Positions 33,758-41,478 of a stretch of 64,000 nt of DNA are shown in pieces. Below the pieces are notes generated by a model. That model was given only the letters and a program-made list of their open reading frames with translations. It did not search any database and was not told the origin of the DNA. The translations under genes and the position numbers were made by a program. How positions within the stretch are numbered: position 1 is the stretch's first letter; each line of letters starts with the position of its first letter. Origin of the DNA: Ectobacillus sp048976805 (lineage in GTDB: Bacteria > Bacillota > Bacilli > Bacillales > Bacillaceae_G); the NCBI GenBank assembly GCA_048976805.1, contig JBHGUR010000078.1, forward strand, positions 62,001 to 126,000. The letters are read 5' to 3'.

Positions 33758-34681
33758 GTGTTGAAAAAATGGCTGCTGCTTATTAGCGTGTTAACCTTGT
33801 CTGTTGTTTCCGCCGCATGCAATAGCACCGCGGGAAGCAAAAGCGGGACAATGCAAATTACGACAACAACAGGACAAATTGCTGATATCGTACAGCAAGT
33901 AGGGGGAGACAAAGTCGAGGTCACCGCGTTGATGGGACCTGGGGTAGATCCGCATTTATATAAGGCTTCACAAGGGGATATTCACAAATTAAGCAAGGCG
34001 GACACAATTTTTTATAACGGACTTCATCTTGAGGGGAAGATGGGCGATATTTTAGAAAAAATGGAAAAGGACAAACCGACCATTGCCGTTACAAAAAATA
34101 TACCAAAAGATAAGCTGCTGGCCAGTGAAGATAATCCGAGCGCGTATGATCCCCACGTTTGGTTCGATATCGGCCTTTGGAAGTATGCGGTCGAAACTGT
34201 GCGCGATGAGCTGATTGCGCTCGATCAAGACAACAAAGAGTATTATGAACAAAACGCGGCCGTATACTTAGCGGAATTAGATGAATTAAAAAGCTATGCG
34301 CAGGAGCAAATTCAACAAATCCCGGAAAAAAGCCGCGTATTAATTACAGCCCACGATGCTTTTAAATACTTTGGCTATGCGTATGGCATGGAAGTAATGG
34401 GGCTTCAAGGGTTAAGCACGGACTCGGAGTACGGCCTTAAAGACGTTCAAGCGCTTGTCGATACGATTGTGTCCGGCAACATTAAAGCTGTATTTATTGA
34501 AAGCAGCATTTCTGACAAATCCATTAAAGCAGTAGTAGAAGGAGTGAAGAAAAAAGGCCATATAGTAACCATCGGCGGCCAACTATTCTCTGATGCCATG
34601 GGCGAGAAAGGAACGGAAACAGGCACATATATCGGGATGTACCGCCATAATATCGATACGATTGTGTCAGCTTTAAAATAA
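33758..34681 (+). CDS. mntA: Manganese ABC transporter substrate-binding lipoprotein MntA
   Basis: About 307-residue cluster A-I metal-binding lipoprotein. Signal peptide with lipobox VSAAC, then metal ligands in PGVDPHLYKASQGD (His), DPHVWFD (His), and the late Asp/Glu regions FIESSISDKSI and GGQLFSDAMGEKGTETGTY. It matches B. subtilis MntA closely to the end (HNIDTIVSALK). GTG 33758 follows AAGGAGGG; the adjacent TTG 33761 is also possible. The stop codon TAA lies inside the 8-bp target duplication of a repeat insertion, so the protein is intact but the operon is interrupted. Confidence 0.93.
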   Translation: MLKKWLLLISVLTLSVVSAACNSTAGSKSGTMQITTTTGQIADIVQQVGGDKVEVTALMGPGVDPHLYKASQGDIHKLSKADTIFYNGLHLEGKMGDILEKMEKDKPTIAVTKNIPKDKLLASEDNPSAYDPHVWFDIGLWKYAVETVRDELIALDQDNKEYYEQNAAVYLAELDELKSYAQEQIQQIPEKSRVLITAHDAFKYFGYAYGMEVMGLQGLSTDSEYGLKDVQALVDTIVSGNIKAVFIESSISDKSIKAVVEGVKKKGHIVTIGGQLFSDAMGEKGTETGTYIGMYRHNIDTIVSALK

Positions 34682-34826
34682 AGCTCTGTTAAACTTGATT
34701 GTTGATTTTCCGCTACAGGAGGACGCTTTGCGCGGGCGGGGCCGAGCCGCTTTTCCCGCTGGAGTCGCCGCCTTTCGTTCCAAATCAACAAATGAACAAA
34801 AATCAACATTAGCCTTTAACAGAGCC
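34682..34826 (+). repeat. GC-rich MITE family 1, copy C, inserted at the mntA stop codon
   Basis: 145 bp, termini AGCTCTGTTAAAC and CTTTAACAGAGCC, flanked by a perfect 8-bp direct repeat TAAAATAA (34674-34681 and 34827-34834). The left copy includes the mntA stop. Eight-bp duplications and this kind of terminus suggest a parent insertion sequence with 8-bp staggered cuts; the family cannot be fixed here. Confidence 0.93.
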
Positions 34827-34883
34827 TAAAATAAAGAGCAGGGCAAGAAATTGCTTCTTGCCAAAAACGCAGGAGGATGTAAG

Positions 34884-35639
34884 ATGGAGCCGATTACGGT
34901 AGAAAATGTGACAGTTGCTTACCATTCTAAACCTGTATTACAGGAGATCAGCTTTTCTGTTCCAGAGGGACAATTAATAGGCATTATCGGGCCGAACGGG
35001 GCCGGGAAATCGACATTAATCAAAGCGATTTTAGGGCTCGTTCCGCGCGCTTCAGGTGATGTGGCAATATACGGAAAGCCATATAAACAACAGCGGAAGC
35101 TCATCGGCTACGTTCCGCAAAGGGGATCGGTAGACTGGGACTTTCCGACAAGCGCTTTAGATGTCGTATTAATGGGCAGATACGGCCATATCGGCTGGTT
35201 TAAGCGCCCAGCCAAAAACGATGTAGAGTTGGCACTCGCCTGTCTTGACAAGGTTGGCATGAAGCCATACGCCAACCGGCAAATTAGCCAGCTATCGGGC
35301 GGACAGCAGCAGCGCGTTTTCCTAGCGCGCGCATTAGCGCAAGATGCGACAATTTACTTCATGGATGAACCGTTTGTGGGTGTAGATGCAGCGACAGAAA
35401 AGGCGATTATTTCCCTGCTGAATGAATTAAAAGCGCAAGGAAAAACCGCACTCGTCGTGCACCATGACCTGCAAACCGTCAAGGAATATTTTGACTGGGT
35501 ATTGCTTCTTAACATGAGAAAAATCGCAATCGGCCCGACAGAAGAAGTATTCACGCTTGAAAATTTACAGAACACATACGGAGGAAGATTGGCGTATCTT
35601 CATCAAGAACATCCTTCGGCTATGGGGAAGCAGGAGTGA
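34884..35639 (+). CDS. mntB: Manganese ABC transporter ATP-binding protein MntB
   Basis: 251-residue ABC ATPase. Walker A GPNGAGKST (about 33-41), Q-loop VPQRG, signature LSGGQQQRVFLARAL, Walker B IYFMDEPF and the H-loop VVHHDL are intact. The AGGAGGATGTAAG before ATG 34884 decides the start. It is now separated from mntA by the 145-bp repeat, while mntC follows after 6 bases. Powers Mn2+ import with MntC and MntD at the membrane. Confidence 0.93.
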   Translation: MEPITVENVTVAYHSKPVLQEISFSVPEGQLIGIIGPNGAGKSTLIKAILGLVPRASGDVAIYGKPYKQQRKLIGYVPQRGSVDWDFPTSALDVVLMGRYGHIGWFKRPAKNDVELALACLDKVGMKPYANRQISQLSGGQQQRVFLARALAQDATIYFMDEPFVGVDAATEKAIISLLNELKAQGKTALVVHHDLQTVKEYFDWVLLLNMRKIAIGPTEEVFTLENLQNTYGGRLAYLHQEHPSAMGKQE

Positions 35640-35645
35640 CATACG

Positions 35646-36998
35646 ATGGTAGAAACAGTATTTACGCTTTTTTCGGATGCAAACACGCAGTGGGTTGTAA
35701 TAGGTACATTGCTGCTTGGCTTAGCAAGCGGCGTATTAGGAAGCTTTGCGCTTTTAAAGAAGCAAAGCCTAATTGGGGACGCAATGGCGCACGCGGCTTT
35801 GCCGGGCATATGCATCGCTTTCTTATTGTACGGCGCCAAATCGATGCTGCTCTTTCTCATTAGCGCAGCTCTAGCAGGGTTATTCGCCACATTTCTCATT
35901 CAAAAAATCATTCAGCTTTCACGCATTAAGGAAGATACCTCTATTGGCCTCGTATTATCGGTTTTCTTCGGATTTGGGATTGTGTTGCTTACATTTATTA
36001 ACCAAAATGGCAATGGAAACCAAAGTGGGCTTGATGATTTTATCTTTGGGCAAGCGGCTTCGCTTGTCGGTACGGACGTAAAAATCATCAGCGCTATTGC
36101 TGTTATATTGCTGCTTGCTATAATACTTCTTTTTAAAGAGTTTAAGATTTTGGCATTTGATCCGCAGTTTGCAAAAGGAATCGGTTTGCCGGTCGGATTG
36201 TTGAACGGCTTGTTGATGAGCTTTATCGTTTGTGCGGTTGTAATCGGTTTGCAGGCAGTCGGCGTTATTTTGATGTCGGCGATGTTGATTACGCCAGCCA
36301 TCGCCGCGCGCTATTGGACGGAACAGCTAAATAAAATGGTTATTATTGCCGGCGCTATTGGTGCGTTATCGGGAGTAATCGGCACGCTGCTAAGCACAAC
36401 AACAAAAGGAATGCCGACAGGACCGCTCATCATTGTTGCCGCGACAATCATGTTTTTATTTTCGCTTATTTTTGCCCCAAGGAGGGGGCTGCTGATGAAG
36501 GGAATCAAGCTATATCGAACCCGCAAGCTAGTCGCGCGGGAGCATGTGCTGCAAACGCTATATGATTTGACAGAAGCGCAAGCAATCGTGAAGCGGCCGT
36601 TGCGTCTGCCGGGATTTGAGATGAACGTAATTTTGAAAAAGCGCCCGATACCGTCCGCGCAGCTTCAGCGTATTTTGCGCAATTTGGAGAAAGCAAAGCT
36701 TGTGCGGCGCACTGACGGTCCTTTGTGGCATTTGACGAAGGAAGGGCTAATAGAAGCGTATGAAATCACGCTTCGCAATCGCTTGTTGGAAGTATATTTG
36801 ATGAATGAAAGCAGATATGTGCACTTTAATATAAAACAAGATGAACATGCCGACATTTTAGAATTGCCTGAAGATAGTTTAATCGAGCTGGAACAGCTTT
36901 TAAAGCGGTACAATCGCGAGCTGCGCGTAATACCGAAGTACAGCCGGACCGAGAAAAGGGTGTATCAAAGGCATGCAAGCTGGGAGGGGCATAAGTGA
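35646..36998 (+). CDS. mntC: Manganese ABC permease MntC with C-terminal DtxR-like winged-helix region
   Basis: 450-residue permease. Residues 1-285 form the ABC-3 membrane domain (about nine helices; IGDAMAHAALPGI and GLQAVGVILMSAMLITPAIAARYW are family blocks). Residues about 295-450 are cytosolic and look like a DtxR/MntR-type winged helix plus dimerisation region: RILRNLEKAKLVRRTDGPLWHLTKEGLIEAYEITLRNRLLEVYL. A plain MntD-type permease is about 290 residues; long MntC proteins of about 435 are known from B. subtilis, so the extension is a family trait, possibly sensing metal. Its stop overlaps the mntD start. Confidence 0.92.
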   Translation: MVETVFTLFSDANTQWVVIGTLLLGLASGVLGSFALLKKQSLIGDAMAHAALPGICIAFLLYGAKSMLLFLISAALAGLFATFLIQKIIQLSRIKEDTSIGLVLSVFFGFGIVLLTFINQNGNGNQSGLDDFIFGQAASLVGTDVKIISAIAVILLLAIILLFKEFKILAFDPQFAKGIGLPVGLLNGLLMSFIVCAVVIGLQAVGVILMSAMLITPAIAARYWTEQLNKMVIIAGAIGALSGVIGTLLSTTTKGMPTGPLIIVAATIMFLFSLIFAPRRGLLMKGIKLYRTRKLVAREHVLQTLYDLTEAQAIVKRPLRLPGFEMNVILKKRPIPSAQLQRILRNLEKAKLVRRTDGPLWHLTKEGLIEAYEITLRNRLLEVYLMNESRYVHFNIKQDEHADILELPEDSLIELEQLLKRYNRELRVIPKYSRTEKRVYQRHASWEGHK

Positions 36999-37885
36999 TG
37001 AGCTACGAAGCTTGGATTTTATTAACTGGTGCCTTAGTCGGCGTAAGCTGTGGAATAATTGGCTGTTTTCTGATTTTGCGGCGGATGGCAATGCTTGCTG
37101 ATGCTATTAGCCATACTGTACTGCTTGGTATCGTCGGCGCTTATCTTGTAAGCCAAAGCATGGAAGGGATATACATGCTCATTGGCGCGGCCATTGTCGG
37201 GGTATTAACAGCTTTTTTCGTGCAAACGCTGCATGCAAGCGGCGTGCAGTCTGATGCGGCAATCGGCGTTGTGTTCACTTCGCTTTTTGCAGTTGGTGTC
37301 ATTTTGCTGTCGGCTTTTGCCGGCAGAGTGCATTTAGATGCCGACCACGCCTTGATGGGGGAAATTGCTTTTATTCCGTGGGATGTACTGGAGATAAACG
37401 GAATAGGGCTTGGGCCGAAAGCGGTGTGGATGCTTGGCGGCGTACTGTTTATTAATATACTGTTAATCTCGATATTTTATAAGGAGATTAAGCTTTGCTC
37501 GTTTGATCCGGAAATGGCAGCTGCAATCGGCATTCCAGTCATGTTCATCCATTATTTGCTGATGGGGATGCTGTCCATTACAACCGTCGCTTCTTTTGAC
37601 AGCGTCGGGGCAATCCTTGTTGTCGCTATGCTGATCGTCCCGGCTGCAACCGCCTATTTGCTGACAGACCGTCTATTCATTATGCTTCTGCTCAGCGCAT
37701 TGGTTGGTGTCCTCTCGGCTGGACTTGGCTATTTTGCTGCTTATATCTTTAATGTTTCGATTTCGGGTTCCATGGCAAGCGCGGCTGGTTTGCTGTTTCT
37801 TATTACCTTCTTTCTTTCGCCAACGCACGGGCTGTTGGCAAAATGGCTGGCAAGAAGGAAGGCGCGGGCAAATCAAGCGGGATAG
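36998..37885 (+). CDS. mntD: Manganese ABC permease MntD
   Basis: 295-residue ABC-3 permease, second membrane subunit of the Mn2+ importer, about nine helices. Family blocks LADAISHTVLLGI and FDSVGAILVVAMLIVPAATAYLL are present. ATG 36998 overlaps the mntC stop in TGATG and GGGAGGGG lies 9 bases upstream. A hairpin at 37890 ends the operon. Confidence 0.93.
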   Translation: MSYEAWILLTGALVGVSCGIIGCFLILRRMAMLADAISHTVLLGIVGAYLVSQSMEGIYMLIGAAIVGVLTAFFVQTLHASGVQSDAAIGVVFTSLFAVGVILLSAFAGRVHLDADHALMGEIAFIPWDVLEINGIGLGPKAVWMLGGVLFINILLISIFYKEIKLCSFDPEMAAAIGIPVMFIHYLLMGMLSITTVASFDSVGAILVVAMLIVPAATAYLLTDRLFIMLLLSALVGVLSAGLGYFAAYIFNVSISGSMASAAGLLFLITFFLSPTHGLLAKWLARRKARANQAG

Positions 37886-37889
37886 AATG

Positions 37890-37917
37890 AAGCCCCTGCA
37901 AACCTTTGCAGGGGCTT
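37890..37917 (+). terminator. Hairpin after mntD
   Basis: AAGCCCCTGCAAA / TTTGCAGGGGCTT perfect 13-bp stem with a 2-base loop; no clear T-run. Confidence 0.75.
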
Positions 37918-38119
37918 GCATTAATTGCGGCTAAAGCCCTCTTTGGAAGGCGGCCAAATGGTTATAAGAAGCATTTCGCACTGCAGTAAATACCGTTTTG
38001 ACATTTTCGGGAAGATTAGGAATAGCTTGCACGGTCTACCCAAAATTATTCGTTGCCCGCACTTTTTCTATAAATCTTTCATTTACTAATAGTAGATTTA
38101 GAAAAAAGGGGGAATGAAA

Positions 38120-38404
38120 ATGAGAGGAGACCATAATGCTACTGTAGTAAATTTAGAAGACCTTACAGCAAATGGCGTGACAGGAAATAAGAAGTTGCAT
38201 TTAACGCGGCAAATTTTTACGTTCACGTGCGGCCCGCAATTTAATACTTTTTTTGTAACCTTGACTCCAGGAGAGTATGTGCAAATTTCCTGCGCGAACG
38301 GCCCCATTAGAATCCGGGTCGGCTGCGGCGAGCAGTTTACAACACTTGTCGCAACATATAACCTTCGTTCCGGACAAGCCGTACAGGTTACATGCTTAGG
38401 GTGA
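38120..38404 (+). CDS. Unknown small beta-rich protein
   Basis: 94-95 residues, no membrane segment, four Cys, alternating hydrophobic/polar pattern typical of beta strands (QIFTFTCGPQFNTFFVTLTPG, YVQISCANGPIRIRVGC, AVQVTCLG). ATG 38120 is chosen since AAGGGGG ends 7 bases before it; ATG 38114 is too close. It has its own terminator. Cys/Gly-rich small proteins of this look occur in spore coats of Bacillus, but I do not recognise the family and offer this only as a possibility. Confidence 0.65.
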   Translation: MRGDHNATVVNLEDLTANGVTGNKKLHLTRQIFTFTCGPQFNTFFVTLTPGEYVQISCANGPIRIRVGCGEQFTTLVATYNLRSGQAVQVTCLG

Positions 38405-38416
38405 GAAGGGATCAGT

Positions 38417-38453
38417 AAAAAGGCATCAGCCTAAAGGGGGCTGATGCCTTTTT
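38417..38453 (+). terminator. Terminator of the small beta-rich gene
   Basis: AAAAAGGCATCAGCC / GGCTGATGCCTTTTT perfect stem, 7-base loop. Confidence 0.92.
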
Positions 38454-38521
38454 CATCTCAGTATATAGAGTGAAGTTGCAGGCGGAATACACACATAGGC
38501 TGCACATAGCATGTTTGAGAA

Positions 38522-38721
38522 CTATATATATCCAATTTATGATTTGGACATATACATCGCGGCTAAGTAGAACAAATAGCACCTTGTACTTGCTTCCTCT
38601 CTCTGTTTTTCCGTCGTATGGGGCAGGAATAGGTTTTGACCGCTTTTATGCATAGCTGGATGCTCTCTCCCCCTTTCAAAAGAAAGGTTTTATGTTCTTT
38701 TTTTAACTTGTATTTATATAG
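38522..38721 (+). repeat. AT-bounded MITE family 2, copy 1 (200 bp)
   Basis: Begins CTATATATATCCAATTTATG and ends AACTTGTATTTATATAG. The interior has GGGCAGGAATAGG.TTTGACCG and CCTTTCAAAAGAAAGG hairpins. An almost identical inverted copy interrupts the resolvase gene (45557-45752), and the same end appears at 63958. Related longer members lie at 43958 and 53410. Non-coding. Confidence 0.88.
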
Positions 38722-38804
38722 AAAACTCTTATTTCTTTACATAAGCATATATATCTTTATTGGATAAATGTTGATATATCAATATTTGTATTGTAAAACA
38801 TATT

Positions 38805-38847
38805 TTTACAATAGCTTAATACGTGTTTAATAGTTTATAAATATAAT
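38805..38847 (+). promoter_or_regulatory. Pho box and -10 of the alkaline phosphatase gene
   Basis: TTTACA (38805), TTAATA (38816) and TTAATA (38827) recur with exact 11-base periodicity, the layout of PhoP-P binding sites in Bacillus (TTAACA-like repeats, 5-base spacers). A -10 TATAAT lies 9 bases after the last repeat (38842). Phosphate-starvation control is inferred. Confidence 0.65.
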
Positions 38848-38890
38848 TCTATTTGTGTTAGATAAATATGCATTTCAACTAGGGGGAAGC

Positions 38891-40285
38891 ATGATGATGA
38901 AAAAGAATTGGAAAAAGAAAATCTTGCCGACGGCAGTCCTTTCTTCTGTCGCGTTCGGAGGATTAATCGGCACGCTGCCAAATGCGCAGGCCGAAGAACA
39001 AAAGAATAATCATGCGGAAATTAAAAACGTTATTTTCTTAATCGGGGATGGAATGGGCGTTTCTTATACATCTGCCCATCGTTACTTAAAGGATAACCCA
39101 AATACGAAAATGATGGAACAAACAGAGTTTGACAAATATTTAGTCGGAAATCAAATGACGTATCCGGAAGACCCAGAGCAAAATGTAACGGATTCTGCAT
39201 CTGCAGCAACTGCAATGTCAACAGGGGAAAAAACGTATAATGCGGCCATTGCCGTAGATAACGACGGCACCGAACTAAAGACAGTGTTAGAAGCAGCGAA
39301 GGAAAACGGAAAGGCAACCGGCCTTGTCGCGACTTCTGAAATTACCCACGCCACACCGGCGTCATTCGGTGCCCATGATACACACCGTAAAAATATGAAT
39401 GCAATCGCCAATGATTATTTTGATGAAAAAATTAACGGAGAGCATAAAGTGGATGTTCTTCTTGGCGGTGGACTGAACAACTTTGTGCGTCCTGACAGAA
39501 ACTTAACAGAAGAATTTAAAAAAGACGGCTACAGCTATGTCACAAACAGCGAACAGCTGGCAAACGATAAAAATGATCGTGTTCTTGGTCTATTTGCACC
39601 GGGCGGCCTTCCAAAAATGATTGACCGCACGGAAGACATTCCATCGCTTGAAGAAATGACGAATGCTGCTATCAATCGCTTAAGCAAGGATAAAGATGGC
39701 TTTTTCCTCATGATTGAAGGAAGCCAAATTGACTGGGCAGGCCATGATAACGATATCGTATCTGCAATGAGCGAAATGGAAGACTTCGAAAGAGCATATA
39801 AAGCGGCGATTGAGTTTGCAAAAAAGGACAAGCATACGCTGGTTGTCGCAACGGCTGACCACTCTACAGGCGGCTATTCCATTGGGGCAAACGGAAATTA
39901 CAATTGGTTTGGAGAGCCGATTAAAGCAGCAAAACGCACGCCTGACTTCATGGCGCAAGAAATCGTAAAAGGCGCTGATGTAGAGGCTACTTTAAAGCAA
40001 TATATTTCTTTAGATTTAACAGCTGCGGAAATTCAATCTGTTAAGGCTGCCGCTGAACAAGGCAGGGCGGATAAAGATAAAGGCATACTAAGAATCGATA
40101 ATGCAATCGAGAAAATCTTTGACGAGCGTTCCCATACAGGCTGGACAACAGGCGGCCACACAGGCGAGGACGTGCCGGTATTTGCGTTTGGCCCAGGCGC
40201 AGACAGATTTGCGGGCCAAAAAGACAACACAGACCATGCAGCTATCATTTTTGAGATTTTAGGAAAAGGTAAGAAAAATAAATAA
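38891..40285 (+). CDS. Secreted alkaline phosphatase (PhoA/PhoB type)
   Basis: 464-residue exported phosphomonoesterase. ATG 38891 (first of three tandem ATGs) follows AGGGGGAAGC. The signal peptide ends NAQA. Metal and catalytic sites: FLIGDGMG (Asp), DSASAATAMSTG (nucleophile Ser in DSA), THATPA, FLMIEGSQIDWAGHDND (Glu, Asp, His), ATADHSTGG (Asp, His) and HTGEDVPVFAFG (His). This is the complete set for a zinc/magnesium alkaline phosphatase releasing phosphate outside the cell. It is led by a Pho box. Confidence 0.95.
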   Translation: MMMKKNWKKKILPTAVLSSVAFGGLIGTLPNAQAEEQKNNHAEIKNVIFLIGDGMGVSYTSAHRYLKDNPNTKMMEQTEFDKYLVGNQMTYPEDPEQNVTDSASAATAMSTGEKTYNAAIAVDNDGTELKTVLEAAKENGKATGLVATSEITHATPASFGAHDTHRKNMNAIANDYFDEKINGEHKVDVLLGGGLNNFVRPDRNLTEEFKKDGYSYVTNSEQLANDKNDRVLGLFAPGGLPKMIDRTEDIPSLEEMTNAAINRLSKDKDGFFLMIEGSQIDWAGHDNDIVSAMSEMEDFERAYKAAIEFAKKDKHTLVVATADHSTGGYSIGANGNYNWFGEPIKAAKRTPDFMAQEIVKGADVEATLKQYISLDLTAAEIQSVKAAAEQGRADKDKGILRIDNAIEKIFDERSHTGWTTGGHTGEDVPVFAFGPGADRFAGQKDNTDHAAIIFEILGKGKKNK

Positions 40286-40292
40286 TATTTTT

Positions 40293-40315
40293 CCGCTGTC
40301 CTGCCAGGGCAGCGG
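40293..40315 (+). terminator. Short hairpin after the phosphatase gene
   Basis: CCGCTGTCC / GGGCAGCGG stem with one bulge, followed by an AT-rich CCATTATTTTT tail. Confidence 0.6.
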
Positions 40316-40349
40316 CCATTATTTTTCCAAGGATAGGGGAGAGGTTTTC

Positions 40350-41024
40350 ATGAAAAAGGCGCTTCTGTTGATTGCTGCTGCGGCGATGTTGGGCGGATGT
40401 TCCGCGAATGCAGCCGAAAAAAACGCGAAAACAGAGAAAATGGAAGAGCAGGAAGTGAAAAAGGCGGAAGAAAGTCCTGTTCATAATCAGGCAACGGAAT
40501 ATGTGCCGAGTTCGCAAATTGTAGATGACGCACAGCTTCTGCAGGTAGGGCAATCCATTGCAAATGATAAAGGGATTGCGACTGTGAAAGCAATCAAGCA
40601 AGTAGAACAAACGGTACAAATTGGAGCGGTTGATTTAGTGATTCATGATGTGAAAATCATCGATTATACTCCGTCCTACGGCATGATTGACTTTTTCCAC
40701 GGCTACACACACGATGAGCAGTTTCATTTTGTGAAATTGAATGTAGAGGTGCAAAACACTTCCTCTAAGAAAGTTAAGTTCGCCCCAATCGCCGTGTTGG
40801 AAACAAGCACCGGCGAGCAGAAACATTGGGATGACGATATTTACCTGGAAAACATAAACGGTGAGCTCGCTCCGTCCCAAGGAAAGCGAGGCAATCTTGG
40901 ATTTATTTTGGAAGGGAAGCAGCCGGAGAGTATAAAGTGGATTAAGGTTACGACCAGTGATTTGGTGGACGAGGAGCATAAGGTTGTAGAAGGTGCGAAG
41001 GAGATTCGGATTGATATGGAGTGA
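40350..41024 (+). CDS. Lipoprotein with DUF4352-like Ig fold
   Basis: 224-residue lipoprotein. Signal peptide with lipobox LGGC (about 14-17), then a charged linker rich in Lys/Glu, and a C-terminal beta-sandwich: FHFVKLNVEVQNTSSKKVKFAPIAVLETSTG ... KRGNLGFILEGKQPESIKW. That pattern (F..V.V.V.N.S.K.V.......L....G) is that of DUF4352 domains in Gram-positive surface lipoproteins. ATG 40350 follows AGGGGAGAGG. Function unknown. Terminator at 41033. Confidence 0.82.
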   Translation: MKKALLLIAAAAMLGGCSANAAEKNAKTEKMEEQEVKKAEESPVHNQATEYVPSSQIVDDAQLLQVGQSIANDKGIATVKAIKQVEQTVQIGAVDLVIHDVKIIDYTPSYGMIDFFHGYTHDEQFHFVKLNVEVQNTSSKKVKFAPIAVLETSTGEQKHWDDDIYLENINGELAPSQGKRGNLGFILEGKQPESIKWIKVTTSDLVDEEHKVVEGAKEIRIDME

Positions 41025-41032
41025 TGGAAAGC

Positions 41033-41055
41033 ACGGCCGCAGCCGTGTTTTTTAT
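41033..41055 (+). terminator. Terminator of the DUF4352 lipoprotein gene
   Basis: GCACGGC CGCA GCCGTGT then TTTTTT. Confidence 0.88.
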
Positions 41056-41287
41056 ATGTAAAGATAAATCGGCTTTAGGTGAAAGGGAGCAATTATTTTG
41101 TCGTCGACTCATAGTGATGTGAGAAACACGGTACATCGACGATATTTGTAAAGGCAAGGGAAATAGGTAAGGAATTGAAGGTTAACAAGCTATTTTATAG
41201 TTGGCATGTCACACGGCGTAGGGTTATAATGGGTTTATACAAAATGTGGGAGTTTTTTCGGAAGGTTTTAATTAGTGCTATTTTTGG

Positions 41288-41383
41288 GTTCGTATTTTAG
41301 CTATGAGAGATTGAAACAGCAAAATACTCTTTTACGTTTCCTCCAAATTTCTTGTTCATATTTTAGCTATGAGAGATTGAAAC
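41288..41383 (+). CRISPR. Minimal orphan CRISPR array: two repeats, one spacer
   Basis: Two 30-base repeats (41288-41317 and 41354-41383) differ at one position (GTTCG versus GTTCA start); both continue TATTTTAGCTATGAGAG and end ATTGAAAC. They flank a 36-base spacer (41318-41353). Repeats ending ATTGAAAC with 35-37-base spacers are typical of type I-B and type III systems of Bacillota. No cas gene is present in the window. The 110 bases upstream are AT-rich and could be leader remnants. Confidence 0.8.
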
Positions 41384-41434
41384 CCAAGGGAGGAAAGCAA
41401 CGGCATATTGACGAATTTATTTTTCAACAGTCAG

Positions 41435-41468
41435 AAGAAAACACGCGTCCATCAACGCGTGTTTTCTT
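41435..41468. terminator. Terminator of the permease gene
   Basis: Perfect 14-bp stem AAGAAAACACGCGT / ACGCGTGTTTTCTT, 6-base loop, between the CRISPR remnant and the minus-strand permease. Confidence 0.88.
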
Positions 41469-41478
41469 AGTATTAGTA

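Noticed and set aside
41090..41150. CGTCGAC...CGACG inverted repeat upstream of the CRISPR remnant, considered as a further CRISPR repeat or attachment site.
   Set aside because: Does not match the 30-base repeat and has no duplicate elsewhere in the window.
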